From positions 620,001 to 684,000 of the forward strand of contig NZ_CP013421.1 in the NCBI RefSeq assembly GCF_001718695.1: 64,000 nt of DNA, given 5' to 3'. Below the pieces are notes generated by a model. That model was not told where the DNA came from. It saw only the letters and a list, made by a program, of their open reading frames with translations, and did no database searches. This stretch comes from Burkholderia ubonensis. Lineage in GTDB: Bacteria > Pseudomonadota > Gammaproteobacteria > Burkholderiales > Burkholderiaceae. The stretch's first letter is position 1; each line of letters opens with the position of its first letter. Both the position numbers and the translations under genes were made by a program. This document shows, in pieces, positions 42,426 to 54,670 of this stretch.

Positions 42426-43739
42426 ATGCAAAGAATCGCGTTGATCAGTGAACATGCGTCGCCGCTGGGCGTCATCGGCGGCGTCGATGCGGGCGGCCAG
42501 AACATCTACGTCGCCAACGTCGCGAAGCAGCTGGCCGAACGCGGCCTCGACGTCGACGTCTACACGCGTTGCGACAATGCGCACCTGCCGGAGGTCGTGC
42601 AGATCGGCCCGCGCATGCGCGTGATCCACGTGCCGGCCGGTCCGCCGACCGATGTGCCGAAGGAGCGGCTGCTGCCGTACATGGGGGCGTTCGCCGATTA
42701 CATGATCGCGCGCATGCGGCGCGAGCCCGACCCCGTCGACGTGATGCACGCGAACTTCTTCATGTCGGGCGAAGCCGGCCTGCGCGTGAAGAAGCGCCTC
42801 GGCATTCCGCTCGTCACGACCTTCCACGCGCTCGGCCGCGTGCGCCGGCTGCATCAGGGCGCGGCCGACGGCTTTCCCGACGCGCGCTTCAAGATCGAGG
42901 ACACGCTCGCGCGCCGCTCCGACCGCCTGATCGCCGAATGCCCGCAGGATGCGCTCGACCTGACCACGCACTACCGCGCGGACGCGGCGCGCATCGAGAT
43001 CGTGCCGTGCGGGTTCGATGCGCAGGAGTTTCGACCGGTGCCGCGCGCCGACGCGCGTGCGCAGCTCGGCTGGCAGCAGGATGCGTTCGTCGTGTTGCAG
43101 CTCGGGCGTCTGGTGCCGCGCAAGGGCATCGACAACGTGATCGACGCGCTCGCGCGGATGCCGCGCGATCCGCAGCGGCCGACCCATCTCTACATCGTCG
43201 GCGGCAGCCAGGCCACGCCCGACCCGGCGCGCGACCCGGAACTCGCGCGACTCATGGCGCTCGCGCACGACAACGGTATCGCCGATCGCGTGACCTTCGT
43301 CGGCCGGCGCGAGCGCGAGGCGCTGCACCTGTGCTACAGCGCGGCCGACGTGTTCGTGACGACGCCGTGGTACGAGCCATTCGGCATTACGCCGGTCGAG
43401 GCAATGGCGTGCGCGGCGGCGGTGATCGGCAGCGACGTCGGCGGCATCAGCACGACGGTGGACGACGGCGTCACGGGCTATCTGGTGCCGCCGCGCGACC
43501 CGGCCGCGCTCGCCGCGCGGCTCGTGCAGTTGCGCGCGCAACCGGATCTGTGCGCGGCGCTGGGCCGCGCCGGCTACCTGCGCGCGCATCGCTTCTACAC
43601 GTGGCGCGGCGTGGCCGACCGCCTCGTCGACGTCTACCGCGACGTCGCGTATCCGCAGCGCGCCGGCACCGCCGCGACCCGCCGCACGCCGGTTTCGCCC
43701 ACGCCGGGCGTACTCGCGCACCGCAAGGAGAATGCATGA
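42426..43739 (+). CDS. GT4-type glycosyltransferase
   Basis: A 437-residue GT-B glycosyltransferase of family 4. The N-terminal glycine loop is [20 protein letters not shown]. The donor-binding C-terminal half carries [12 protein letters not shown] and the E-x7-E motif [12 protein letters not shown]. The overall pattern resembles sucrose-phosphate-synthase-like bacterial GT4 enzymes. It overlaps the next gene by ATGA. Probably builds a cell-surface or secreted glycan; donor and acceptor unknown. Confidence 0.9.
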   Translation: MQRIALISEHASPLGVIGGVDAGGQNIYVANVAKQLAERGLDVDVYTRCDNAHLPEVVQIGPRMRVIHVPAGPPTDVPKERLLPYMGAFADYMIARMRREPDPVDVMHANFFMSGEAGLRVKKRLGIPLVTTFHALGRVRRLHQGAADGFPDARFKIEDTLARRSDRLIAECPQDALDLTTHYRADAARIEIVPCGFDAQEFRPVPRADARAQLGWQQDAFVVLQLGRLVPRKGIDNVIDALARMPRDPQRPTHLYIVGGSQATPDPARDPELARLMALAHDNGIADRVTFVGRREREALHLCYSAADVFVTTPWYEPFGITPVEAMACAAAVIGSDVGGISTTVDDGVTGYLVPPRDPAALAARLVQLRAQPDLCAALGRAGYLRAHRFYTWRGVADRLVDVYRDVAYPQRAGTAATRRTPVSPTPGVLAHRKENA

Positions 43740-44785
43740 TGAAGGGCTACGATCGCAAACGCGTACTCGTTACCGGCGGCGCGGGCTTCCTCGGCTCGCA
43801 CCTGTGCGAGCGCCTCGTGAACGCCGGCCACGACGTGATGTGCGTGGACAACTTCTACACGGGCGCGAAGGACAATATCGCGCACCTGCTCGATGCGCCG
43901 AATTTCGAGCTGATGCGTCACGACGTGACGTTTCCGCTGTACGTGGAAGTCGACGAGATCTACAACCTCGCGTGCCCGGCGTCGCCGGTGCACTATCAGC
44001 GCGACCCGGTGCAGACCACCAAGACCAGCGTGCATGGCGCGATCAATCTGCTCGGCCTCGCGAAGCGCGTGAAGGCGCGCATCCTGCAGGCGTCGACGAG
44101 CGAGGTGTACGGCGACCCCGACGTGCATCCGCAGGACGAGCGCTACTGCGGGCGCGTGAACCCGATCGGCGTGCGCGCGTGCTACGACGAAGGCAAGCGC
44201 TGCGCGGAAACGCTGTTCTTCGACTACCACCGGCAGCACGGCGTCGACATCCGCGTGGTGCGGATCTTCAACACCTACGGCCCGCGCATGCGCGCCGACG
44301 ACGGCCGCGTCGTGTCGAACTTCATCATGCAGGCCTTGCGCGGCGAGCCGATCACGCTGTACGGCGACGGCAGCCAGACGCGCTCGTTCTGCTACGTCGA
44401 CGATCTGATCGACGCGCTGGTGCGGTTGATGGACGAGCCGGGCGATGCGTGCGAACCGGTGAACCTCGGCAGCGACGACGAGATCGCGATGCTCGACATC
44501 GCGCGCGAAGTGGTGCGCGTCGTCGGCACGGACGTGGACATCGAGTTCTGCCCGCTGCCGACCGACGATCCGCTGCAGCGCCGGCCCGATCTTGAAGCCG
44601 CGCGGCGGCGCCTCGGCTGGCGCGCGACGACGCCGCTCGCCACCGGGCTCGCGCACACGGCGCGCTACTTCATCCACCGGCAGGCCGCGCATCACGCGCC
44701 GGGCGAGCTGGTGCGCAGCACGCAGATCGCGTCGCACCTGCTCGCGCAGATCAGTACGCAGAACCGGCCGGCCACCCCGGCGTGA
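43736..44785 (+). CDS. UDP-glucuronate decarboxylase (UXS-like NAD-dependent SDR)
   Basis: A 349-residue extended [13 protein letters not shown] binds NAD, and [13 protein letters not shown] carries the Tyr and Lys in the spacing characteristic of UXS enzymes, which convert UDP-glucuronate to UDP-xylose. The [19 protein letters not shown] block is also typical. Two adjacent ATG codons could start it; AAGGAG lies upstream. It is coupled to the GT4 gene, which suggests a pentose-containing glycan. Confidence 0.88.
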   Translation: MMKGYDRKRVLVTGGAGFLGSHLCERLVNAGHDVMCVDNFYTGAKDNIAHLLDAPNFELMRHDVTFPLYVEVDEIYNLACPASPVHYQRDPVQTTKTSVHGAINLLGLAKRVKARILQASTSEVYGDPDVHPQDERYCGRVNPIGVRACYDEGKRCAETLFFDYHRQHGVDIRVVRIFNTYGPRMRADDGRVVSNFIMQALRGEPITLYGDGSQTRSFCYVDDLIDALVRLMDEPGDACEPVNLGSDDEIAMLDIAREVVRVVGTDVDIEFCPLPTDDPLQRRPDLEAARRRLGWRATTPLATGLAHTARYFIHRQAAHHAPGELVRSTQIASHLLAQISTQNRPATPA

Positions 44786-44817
44786 GCGGTGCGCAGCGAT
44801 GCCGCGGCGGGCACGCG

Positions 44818-47118
44818 TCAGCCATCTTGCTGCGTGACGCGTGCGATCGCGTGGGCGAGGTCGCGCACGTCGACCGGCTTGCGCAGATAGCCGTCGAAGC
44901 CGGCGGCGAGCACGCGGCGCTCGTCGCCGAGTCCCGCATGCGCGGTCACCGCGAGCACGCGCGGACGGGACGTATCGACGCCGCCCGCGCCACGCCGGCG
45001 CAGCGCGTCGAGCAGCCAGTAGCCGTCGCCGTCCGGCATCGCGAGATCGGACAGCACGACGGTCGGCTGCAGCGTCGCGACGGCGTCGAGCGCGGCGCGG
45101 CCTGACACGGCGATCGCGACGACGGCGCCGAGCGTCCTCAGCGCGGCGGCCAGGCTCACGCGGGTCGTCGCGTCGTCGTCGACGAGCAGCACGCGCTGCG
45201 CGTCGAGCGTCGGCGCATCGCGCAGAACCTGCGTCACGCCCCACGCCATCGCGCCGATCGGCTGCCAGCCGGCCGGCAGCGTGACGGTGAAGGTCGCGCC
45301 GCGGTTGCGGCCCGCGCTGTCGACGCGGACCTCGCCGCCGTGCAGCTCGGCGATGTGGCGGACGATCGACAGCCCGAGGCCGAGGCCGCGGCGCGACGAC
45401 GCCGGCGAATCGTCCGCGCGCCGGAACATGTCGAACACGTACGGGATGAACTCGCTCGCGATGCCCTGCCCGGTGTCGCCGACCGCGAGCACGGCGTGCG
45501 CGGCGTCATGCGTCAGCGTGACGGTCACGGCGCCGCCGGCGGGCGTGAACTTCAGCGCATTCGACAGCAGGTTCGACAGCATCTGCCGCAGCCGCTCGCC
45601 GTCGCCCGACACCACGCACGCGCTCGCCGTGCAATCGAACTCGAGTGCGATGCCGGCCGCCGACGCGGCGGTCTGGAACGCGCTCGTCGCGTCGGCGAAC
45701 AGCCGCACGACGTCGACCGGCATCGCATCGATGCGCAGCTTGCCGGTCGCCAGCGACGACGCGTCGAGAATGTCGCCGACCATCCGCGTCAGCGACCGCG
45801 CGCTGCGATCGATCGCGTCGATCGCCTGCTGCTGCAGCGCCTGGTCGCCGGAATGGCGCAGCACCTCGACCCAGCCGTAGATCACGTTGAGCGGCGTGCG
45901 CAGCTCGTGCGACACGGTCGCGAGCAATTCGTCCTTGAGCCGGTTCGACGTGTCGGCCTGCTGCCGCGCGTCACGCGCGCCGCGCAGCGAACGCTGGGTG
46001 CGCCGGTCGCGCCGCCGCTGCTCGTCCGACGCGCGCAGCGTCAGCGACAGCGCGACGCAGTTGCGCGCATCGCCGCGCACGGGGCACGCGGACACCGACG
46101 CGCGAAAGCGCCGGCCGTCGCGGCGCACGCACAGCACTTCGAGCGGGCCGATCGGCTCGCGCAGCGTCTCGAACGATACGGTGAGCGGGTAGCGCCGCAG
46201 CCAGCGCTGCGCGACCAGCGTGTCGAGCGCGCGTCCGTGCGCGTGGGCTTCGTCGTAGCCGAACATCCGCTGCGCGGCGGGATTCCAGCTGACGATGCGG
46301 CCCTGCGCGTCGATCCCGACGATCGCGTCAGGCGACGCATCGACCACCGCCAGTTGCAGCCGCGACGTTTCGGCGGCTGCACGCTGCGCGAGCGCATCGC
46401 GCAGCACCAGCACGGCGCCGTCGATGTTGCCGTGCGCATCGACGAGCGGACGCGCGATCTCGGCGATCGGCACCGGCGCGCTGTCGCCTCGACGCTGCAG
46501 CCAGTGTTGATCGGATTGCGCGGAGACGCCTGCCAGCGCGCGGTCGAGCGCGGTGGTCGGCACGAGCCGCTCGTCGCGATCGAACAACCGCACGACGTCG
46601 CGCACGGGTTCTTGCAGCGCGGCGTCCGAGGAGCAGCCGGTCAGCTCGGCCGCTGCCGCATTGAGGTAGGTCACGCGGCCTTGCGTGTCGGCCGCGATCA
46701 CGCCGTGCGGGAGCGCGTCGAGGATCGCCTCGAGCCGCTCGCGCGCCGCGGCTTCGCGGCGGCGTGCTCGGTCGTTGGTGAGCCGCGTATCGCGCAGCAT
46801 CGCCGCGACCGCGCACACCAGCACGCCGACCAGCATGAAGGTGCCGAGCCGGACCAGCCGCTCCGGCTGCGTCCCGGTATACGCGCCGGCATCGGACAGG
46901 AACAGCGTCCACACCAGCAGCCCGCTCGCCGCGGTCGATACGATGCCGAACACGAACGAGGTCGCCCACGCGGCGCCGGCCAGCATCGGGTAGTACAGCA
47001 GCAATGGCAGGTTGACGCCGCCGTACCGGATCGCGAGCGCCTGCAGCACCGTAGCGATCGCAACCAGCATCACGGCCGTCGCGTAATTTCCGGCCTGCGT
47101 CCTTGCAATATCGATCAT
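44818..47118 (-). CDS. Membrane hybrid histidine kinase
   Basis: A 766-residue hybrid sensor kinase: three to four N-terminal transmembrane helices (residues about 12-108), two PAS domains (about 125-240 and 255-365), HisKA with His404 in TVSHELRTPLN, HATPase (NLLSNALKFTP, GLGLGLSIVRH), and a C-terminal receiver with Asp in VVLSDLAMPDG and Lys in YLRKPVD. Everything needed for autophosphorylation and internal phosphotransfer is present. GGAGCG precedes the ATG. It lies 137 bp from the divergent PIG-L gene. It could be the partner of the sigma-54 activator at 48877. Confidence 0.92.
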   Translation of the reverse strand: MIDIARTQAGNYATAVMLVAIATVLQALAIRYGGVNLPLLLYYPMLAGAAWATSFVFGIVSTAASGLLVWTLFLSDAGAYTGTQPERLVRLGTFMLVGVLVCAVAAMLRDTRLTNDRARRREAAARERLEAILDALPHGVIAADTQGRVTYLNAAAAELTGCSSDAALQEPVRDVVRLFDRDERLVPTTALDRALAGVSAQSDQHWLQRRGDSAPVPIAEIARPLVDAHGNIDGAVLVLRDALAQRAAAETSRLQLAVVDASPDAIVGIDAQGRIVSWNPAAQRMFGYDEAHAHGRALDTLVAQRWLRRYPLTVSFETLREPIGPLEVLCVRRDGRRFRASVSACPVRGDARNCVALSLTLRASDEQRRRDRRTQRSLRGARDARQQADTSNRLKDELLATVSHELRTPLNVIYGWVEVLRHSGDQALQQQAIDAIDRSARSLTRMVGDILDASSLATGKLRIDAMPVDVVRLFADATSAFQTAASAAGIALEFDCTASACVVSGDGERLRQMLSNLLSNALKFTPAGGAVTVTLTHDAAHAVLAVGDTGQGIASEFIPYVFDMFRRADDSPASSRRGLGLGLSIVRHIAELHGGEVRVDSAGRNRGATFTVTLPAGWQPIGAMAWGVTQVLRDAPTLDAQRVLLVDDDATTRVSLAAALRTLGAVVAIAVSGRAALDAVATLQPTVVLSDLAMPDGDGYWLLDALRRRGAGGVDTSRPRVLAVTAHAGLGDERRVLAAGFDGYLRKPVDVRDLAHAIARVTQQDG

Positions 47119-47171
47119 CGGGGTCGCTCCTGCCGTGCGGCCGGCCGCCACGGCGCGCGGGAATACGAACG

Positions 47172-47185
47172 GGCACGCGTGATGC
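47172..47185 (+). promoter_or_regulatory. Putative sigma-54 promoter for the PIG-L/GT2 genes
   Basis: GGCACG perfect at -24; the -12 is ATGC rather than TTGC; spacing exact; 70 nt before the start codon. Confidence 0.5.
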
Positions 47186-47255
47186 TGGCGCATGCTCGCC
47201 GGCGGGCGTCGCCCGCCCGGCCGTTCATATCCATCATCACGGAGGTTCCGAGTAC

Positions 47256-47963
47256 ATGACCGCTCCGACACGTTGGCTCGTCATCTCGCCGCACCTGGAC
47301 GACGCCGTCTTCAGTTGCGGGCAGGCGATCGCGCAGGCGCCCGGCTCGGTCGTCGTGACCGTGTTCGCCGGCATCCCCGCACGCGATACGGCCGCGCCGC
47401 CGTGGGATCGGCGCGCGGGGTTTCGCAGCGCGGACGAAGCGGTGCGCGCGCGGCGCGACGAGGACCGCCGCGCGCTCGCGCTGCTCGACGCGCGGCCGGT
47501 GTGGCTGGATTTCTTCGACGATCAGTACGGCGCGCCGGCCGCGACCGACGAGATCGCCGCACGGCTGACCGACACGCTCGACGCCCATCCGGGCTACGGC
47601 GTGCTCGCGCCGGCCGGCTTGTTCCATCGCGATCATCTGCAGGTGCAGCAGGCCGCGCTGTCGGTGCTGCACGACCTGCATGCGGCGGGCGACACGTCGC
47701 GTGCATGGCGCTTCTACGAGGACGCGCCGTATCGGCGCATCGACGGGCTGATGTCGAAGCGCGTGTCCGAATGGCGCGAGCGCGGCTGGTTCGCGCGCCC
47801 GGTCGCCGCGCCGGCCGGCGACCGCAGCGACGGCGCGGCAGCGAAGGCCGCTGCGGTCGACGCATACCAGAGCCAGATTGCGCTGTTCGAGCCTCATATG
47901 CGCGCCGACCTCCGTGAACCGGAAACATACTGGCAACTCGAATGCGACAGCACGTCCGGATAA
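47256..47963 (+). CDS. PIG-L-family deacetylase
   Basis: A 235-residue LmbE/PIG-L protein. The zinc-site motif is SPHLDDAVFSCG near the N-terminus, and a later HRDHLQVQ provides another ligand His. Such enzymes deacetylate N-acetyl-sugars in glycan and secondary-metabolite pathways. GGAGG stands before the ATG. It overlaps the GT2 gene by 22 nt, consistent with a sugar-related pathway. Confidence 0.88.
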   Translation: MTAPTRWLVISPHLDDAVFSCGQAIAQAPGSVVVTVFAGIPARDTAAPPWDRRAGFRSADEAVRARRDEDRRALALLDARPVWLDFFDDQYGAPAATDEIAARLTDTLDAHPGYGVLAPAGLFHRDHLQVQQAALSVLHDLHAAGDTSRAWRFYEDAPYRRIDGLMSKRVSEWRERGWFARPVAAPAGDRSDGAAAKAAAVDAYQSQIALFEPHMRADLREPETYWQLECDSTSG

Positions 47964-48859
47964 CGCCCGCACGCGCAGCGCTCGCGCCGCGCGAGCCGCG
48001 CGTGACCGCGGTGGTGCTCACCTACCGGCGCGCGGACGAACTCGCGCGCACGCTGGCGCGCCTCACCGCGCTGCGCGACCGTCCGGCGATCGTCGTGGTC
48101 GACAACGGTTCGGACGACGCGACCGCGGCGCTCGTGCGCGAGCGCTTCGCGCACGTGACGCTCGTGCATGCGCCCGGCAACGTGGGCGCGTCCGGGCGCA
48201 ACCTCGGCGTGGCCGTCGCGCGCACGCGCCACGTCGCGTTCTGCGACGACGATACGTGGTGGGCGCCTGGCTCGATCGCCGAGGCAGCAAACCTGCTCGA
48301 CGCGTATCCGCACGTCGCGGCCGTCACCGCGCGCGTGCTGGTGGGCGCGGAAGAACGCGAGGACCCGACCTGCGCGCTGATGGCCGACAGCCCGCTCGAC
48401 GCGAGCGTCGCGCTGCCTGGGCGGCCGATCCTCGGGTTGCTGGCCGGCGCGACGGCGTTCCGGCGCGATGCGTATCTGCGCGCGGGCGGCTATCACCCGC
48501 GCTACTTTCTCGGCGGCGAGGAAGCGCTGCTCGCGCTCGACCTGTATCGCGCAGGCGCATGGCTCGTCTATGCGCCGCAGTTGACGGTTCATCATTACCC
48601 TTCGACGCAGCGCGACGCGCGCGCGCGGCGCAGCGTATCGACCCGCAACGACGTGTGGACCGCATGGCTCAGATGGCCGGCCGGCGCCGCGTTCGCGCAC
48701 ACCGTGCGCATGCTGCCGCGGCTGCGCCGCGAGTGCGGGATCCTGCCCGCGCTTGCCGGCCTGCCGTGGATCCTGCGCGAACGGCGCGCGATCCCGCCGC
48801 ACGTCGAACGCATGCGACGCCGCCTCGACGACGCCGCGCGGCAGCGCGCACGCGCATGA
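47942..48859 (+). CDS. GT2-family glycosyltransferase
   Basis: A 305-residue GT-A enzyme: TAVVLTYRRADELARTL at the nucleotide fold, VVVDNGSDD, the metal-binding FCDDDTWW, and GGEEALLALDLYRAG around the acceptor region. C-terminal helices are basic and soluble; no membrane anchor is obvious. It overlaps the deacetylase gene by 22 nt and is convergent with the sigma-54 activator. Confidence 0.88.
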   Translation: MRQHVRITPARAALAPREPRVTAVVLTYRRADELARTLARLTALRDRPAIVVVDNGSDDATAALVRERFAHVTLVHAPGNVGASGRNLGVAVARTRHVAFCDDDTWWAPGSIAEAANLLDAYPHVAAVTARVLVGAEEREDPTCALMADSPLDASVALPGRPILGLLAGATAFRRDAYLRAGGYHPRYFLGGEEALLALDLYRAGAWLVYAPQLTVHHYPSTQRDARARRSVSTRNDVWTAWLRWPAGAAFAHTVRMLPRLRRECGILPALAGLPWILRERRAIPPHVERMRRRLDDAARQRARA

Positions 48860-48876
48860 GTGCGCCGGCGGTTGCA

Positions 48877-50244
<1,368 letters not shown>

Positions 50245-50587
50245 CGAAGCTCCTGGTGGGGCGGCCGGTATGAAGTTCGACCGGAACCGCAGCGAGCGTG
50301 CGCTGGGAGTACGACGCCGGGCACTCGGCGATACGACCCGCATTGCACGCGAATAAATGGGAGTTTGTCCGCCATGACAAACGAGTGCTTAGCAGTATAG
50401 AAGAAGCGTGTCGCGCAATCGGCGATCATCGAATAAATCTATCTATTCGCGAAACTCGCATTGCAATATTCAATCTATTGGGAGGGCCATAACCGGTATC
50501 CTTGATACATAAAAGCGACGTATACCGTGTCACTTTTTCTGCATGCCTCGACGGTTTCGGTCAAAACTTCCCAAAGCGATAACACTT
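50245..50587. other. Divergent leader between two sigma-54 activator genes
   Basis: About 340 bases, AT-richer than its surroundings, no gene. No good -24/-12 site is visible on either strand; several TTGCA/ATTGCA half-sites occur near 50340 and 50458-50470. The promoters of both activators probably lie here. Confidence 0.4.
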
Positions 50588-51646
<1,059 letters not shown>

Positions 51647-51655
51647 CCGCGACCG

Positions 51656-52606
51656 CTACGCCGCGACGTCGCGCAACGCGCTGTCCCAGTCGCGCGCGAA
51701 CCGCTCGATCCCGAAGCGTTCGCGCGCGTCGCGCCTCGCGGCCGCGCCCCACTCGCGCGCGAGGTCCGCGTCGCGGATCAGCATGCGCATCGCGTCGATC
51801 AGCACGGCCGGACGCGTGTCGGCCACGCCGTTGCTGCCGGTCTTCACGAGCTGCGCCATCTCGGTCGTTGCCAGTGCAACGATCGGCAGCCCGATCATCA
51901 TCGCCTCGATCACCGCGAGCCCGAGGCTCGTGTAACGGATCGGATTGAAGAAGAACCGGTAGTGCGACAGGAACTGCGGCAGCGCCGGGTTCGGCACCTC
52001 GCCGATCCCCCCCAGCTCGGCCGAGCCCATGCCGACCAGATCGAGCGGCACGTTGCGACGCACTTCCTCGAACAGGTCCGCGCCGAGCCGCCGGCCGCGC
52101 CGCGCGAGGTTGTTCACGACCGTCACGCCCTTGGGCAGCGTGCCGCGATACGCGACGTCGTCGGGCACCAGCACGCCGTGCTCGATCACGCGCGTCGGCG
52201 TGACGCCGTTGTCCCACATCAGCGCGTTGAACGGCGTCACGTGCACGAGCTGGACGTTCGGGTCCTGCACCGGATGCAGCGTGTCGGTCGGATGCTCGCG
52301 CGGCGGATCGTGTTCGATGAACAGCGTCGGCAGCGCGCGCTGCGCGTCGCTCAACAGCGTGAGCCGATCCTGCGCGTAGTGGCTGTGATGCTGATACAGC
52401 ACGCAGTCGAACTCGGTGTCGCGCACGCATTCGGCCGGCACTTCGAACACGTTGTCGCCCCACGGCAGGTGTCCGACGCGCCCGGCATAGCCGGGCGGAT
52501 GCTGCGGCCGCGTCACGAGATAGAAATCGTGCGGCGTCTGCGACAGGTAATACAGATAGTTTCCGTGCACGTGCCAGGTAAGCACGCGCAACCGTTTACG
52601 TGACAT
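51656..52606 (-). CDS. GT-B glycosyltransferase
   Basis: A 316-residue protein with the C-terminal half of a GT4/GT1-type fold (FFNPIRYTSLGLAVIEAMMIGLP, with Glu in the donor site) and an N-terminal half starting RVLTWHVHGNYLYYLSQ. The length is short for the class. The last gene of a six-gene overlapping minus-strand glycan operon; it overlaps the GT9 gene by 11 nt. Confidence 0.85.
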   Translation of the reverse strand: MSRKRLRVLTWHVHGNYLYYLSQTPHDFYLVTRPQHPPGYAGRVGHLPWGDNVFEVPAECVRDTEFDCVLYQHHSHYAQDRLTLLSDAQRALPTLFIEHDPPREHPTDTLHPVQDPNVQLVHVTPFNALMWDNGVTPTRVIEHGVLVPDDVAYRGTLPKGVTVVNNLARRGRRLGADLFEEVRRNVPLDLVGMGSAELGGIGEVPNPALPQFLSHYRFFFNPIRYTSLGLAVIEAMMIGLPIVALATTEMAQLVKTGSNGVADTRPAVLIDAMRMLIRDADLAREWGAAARRDARERFGIERFARDWDSALRDVAA

Positions 52607-53672
52607 GACGTCTCTCCTGGGCGAGCAGCGTGCCCGCCTGGTGAATCACGTCGTCGACGCCGATCGCGATCGCGCATTCGTGCCCGTACGGGCACGTGTC
52701 GAACATGCACGGCCGGCAGGCCGGGTAGCTGGCGAGCACGCGATGACGTTCGGTGTCGAGCGGCGCCCGGCGGGCGACGTCGCTGCCGCAGGCGATCACG
52801 ATGCTCGGCGTGCCGAGCGCCGCCGCGATGTAGGACACGCCGGTGTCGTTGCAGACGAGCAGCCGCGCGCGGCCGATCAGCGCCGCGAGTGCGCCGAGCG
52901 GCGTGCCGCCGCACAGGTTCACGCACGGCCGCGCGAGCTGCTCCGCAAACGCGTTGGCCAGCGCGAGCTCCGCGCGCGTGCCGGTCAGCACGATTTGCCA
53001 GCCGTCGTCGGCGAGCTGCCGCGCGGTGCGCGCGAAGCGTTCGACCGGCCAGCGCCGCGACGGCATCCGGGCGCCCGGATGAACGACCACGTAGCGGCCC
53101 GGCTCGAGCGCATGCTCGTCGCGCAGCACGTGCCACAGCGCATAGTCGAGGCCGCCGAGCGGAAACTCGAGGTAGTCGCCCCAGTCGCGATAGCCGAGCT
53201 TGCGCATCAGCGACAGGTAGCGCGTGACTTCGGGTTCGTCGTCGCGCCATACGATGGAGCAGTCGAGCGCGGTCGTGCCGCCGTCGGCCGGCACGAAGCC
53301 CGCGGTGCGCGCCGCGCCGAGCGAGGCGACGACCGCGTTCGCGTGCTCGCCGCTGCCGTGAAGCTGGAGCGCGAGATCGAACCCGCGCGCGCGGCATTCG
53401 GCAACGAACGCCTCGCGTGCGGCCGCATCGGCGGCCGGCTGTTCGGCGAGCCCCGGCGCACCGGGGAACGCGATGAAATTGTCGATGTAGTCGGAGAAGC
53501 GCGACGCGAATTCGCGCGCCCACGGCAGGCCGATCAACGTGATGCGCGCGTCAGGCTCGCCGCGCCGCAACGCTCGCAGCGCGGGCACCGCGCACAGCAT
53601 GTCGCCGAGCTGCAGCGCGCGAAACACCGCGATGCGCGTCGGACCGGACGATGAAGCCGAATCGTGCGTCAT
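52596..53672 (-). CDS. GT9-family (heptosyltransferase-like) glycosyltransferase
   Basis: A 358-residue GT9 protein: RALQLGDMLCAVPALRAL at the start (acceptor-side loop), VVHPGARMPSRRWP, and LLVCNDTGVSYIAAALGTP in the donor domain. It ends with Cys-rich ACRPCMFDTCPYGHECA, uncommon in LPS heptosyltransferases and more typical of GT9 proteins acting on other glycans. The ATG overlaps the stop of the GT2 gene (ATGA). Confidence 0.88.
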   Translation of the reverse strand: MTHDSASSSGPTRIAVFRALQLGDMLCAVPALRALRRGEPDARITLIGLPWAREFASRFSDYIDNFIAFPGAPGLAEQPAADAAAREAFVAECRARGFDLALQLHGSGEHANAVVASLGAARTAGFVPADGGTTALDCSIVWRDDEPEVTRYLSLMRKLGYRDWGDYLEFPLGGLDYALWHVLRDEHALEPGRYVVVHPGARMPSRRWPVERFARTARQLADDGWQIVLTGTRAELALANAFAEQLARPCVNLCGGTPLGALAALIGRARLLVCNDTGVSYIAAALGTPSIVIACGSDVARRAPLDTERHRVLASYPACRPCMFDTCPYGHECAIAIGVDDVIHQAGTLLAQERRHVT

Positions 53673-54670
53673 AGGAAGAACACCCGGAAATGAAGCGCGC
53701 CGCGCAGCCGCCAGTACAGCGACACGGGCGGAATCGCGATCGACGTGACGATCATCTCGGCCACGTGCGACGGCGTGAGCTGCGTGCCGCGCAGCCGCTT
53801 GATGCAAAACGCGGCCGTGATCGCGGCCCACACGAGCGCGCAGGCAATGCCGGCCGCGCGCCAGCCGAGGGCGAAGCAGCCGAGCGCGCCGAGCGCGAAC
53901 AGCACGGCCGCGTAGTAATTCCACGGCGGCGTCGGCCGGATGTGCCGCCGGTAAGTCACGCGATGCTTCTTGTACAGCAGCGCGTCGAAATACACCTTCG
54001 ACTGCTGGCCGATGCTGGTGCCCCAGCGCACCGGGCGCACGGGGTGGACGATCCGCGCGGCCTCCGCCTCGACGATCGGCCCCGCGTGCTCGCGCAACGC
54101 GAACATCAGGTCGGCGTCCTCGCGCCACGCGCGCGTGAAGCGTTCGTCGAAGCCGCCGACGCGCTCCAGCGCCGCGCGCCGCACGAAGCAGTTGGCGGTC
54201 GCGAATTCCGCATGCGCGAGGCCGGCCGCATCGCGTTCGTAATCGGTCGGCCGCGGGCGCAGCGGCACGTCGATGCGCCCCGCCGCCGCCGACGCCGACG
54301 GCTCGGCCAGCAGGGCTGCCGAACCATGACGCAGCCACGCGGGGTCGGGAATCGTGTCGTCGTCGGTGAACGCGATCAGCCCGCCGCGCGCGCTGCGCCA
54401 GCCGACGTTGCGCGCGCCGGCCGGCCCCTGCGTGTCCGGCGCGCTCATGTAGCGGATCACGGGCACGTCGCTCACGCGCGCGCGGCACGCATCGACGACT
54501 GCGCGCGCGCTGCCGGCCGGATCGTCGTCGACCACGACGATCTCGTAGGCCGTCGGGTCGAACGCCTGCGCGCACAGCGCGTCGAGGCAGCGTTCGAGCA
54601 GATCGGGCCGACGATAGGTCGGCACGACGACCGACACGACCGGTGCCTGTTGCGTGTCACGCATGTTCAT
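53669..54670 (-). CDS. Membrane-anchored GT2 glycosyltransferase
   Basis: A 333-residue GT-A enzyme (VSVVVPTYRRPDLLERCL, IVVVDDDP, FTDDDTIPDPAW, WREDADLMFALRE) followed by two or three C-terminal hydrophobic segments (AAVLFALGALGCFALGW, ALVWAAITAAFCI). It probably works at the cytoplasmic face of the inner membrane on a lipid-linked acceptor. Overlaps both neighbours. Confidence 0.88.
   Translation of the reverse strand: MNMRDTQQAPVVSVVVPTYRRPDLLERCLDALCAQAFDPTAYEIVVVDDDPAGSARAVVDACRARVSDVPVIRYMSAPDTQGPAGARNVGWRSARGGLIAFTDDDTIPDPAWLRHGSAALLAEPSASAAAGRIDVPLRPRPTDYERDAAGLAHAEFATANCFVRRAALERVGGFDERFTRAWREDADLMFALREHAGPIVEAEAARIVHPVRPVRWGTSIGQQSKVYFDALLYKKHRVTYRRHIRPTPPWNYYAAVLFALGALGCFALGWRAAGIACALVWAAITAAFCIKRLRGTQLTPSHVAEMIVTSIAIPPVSLYWRLRGALHFRVFFL

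Noticed and set aside
43634..45244. A 536-codon minus-strand frame opposite the UDP-glucuronate decarboxylase gene
   Set aside because: It is an antisense shadow of the coding strand, Arg/His/Ala-rich with no domain.
50495..50530. A -35/-10 pair (TTGATA ... TATACC) before the stand-alone activator
   Set aside because: The spacing is only 13 bp, too short for sigma-70.
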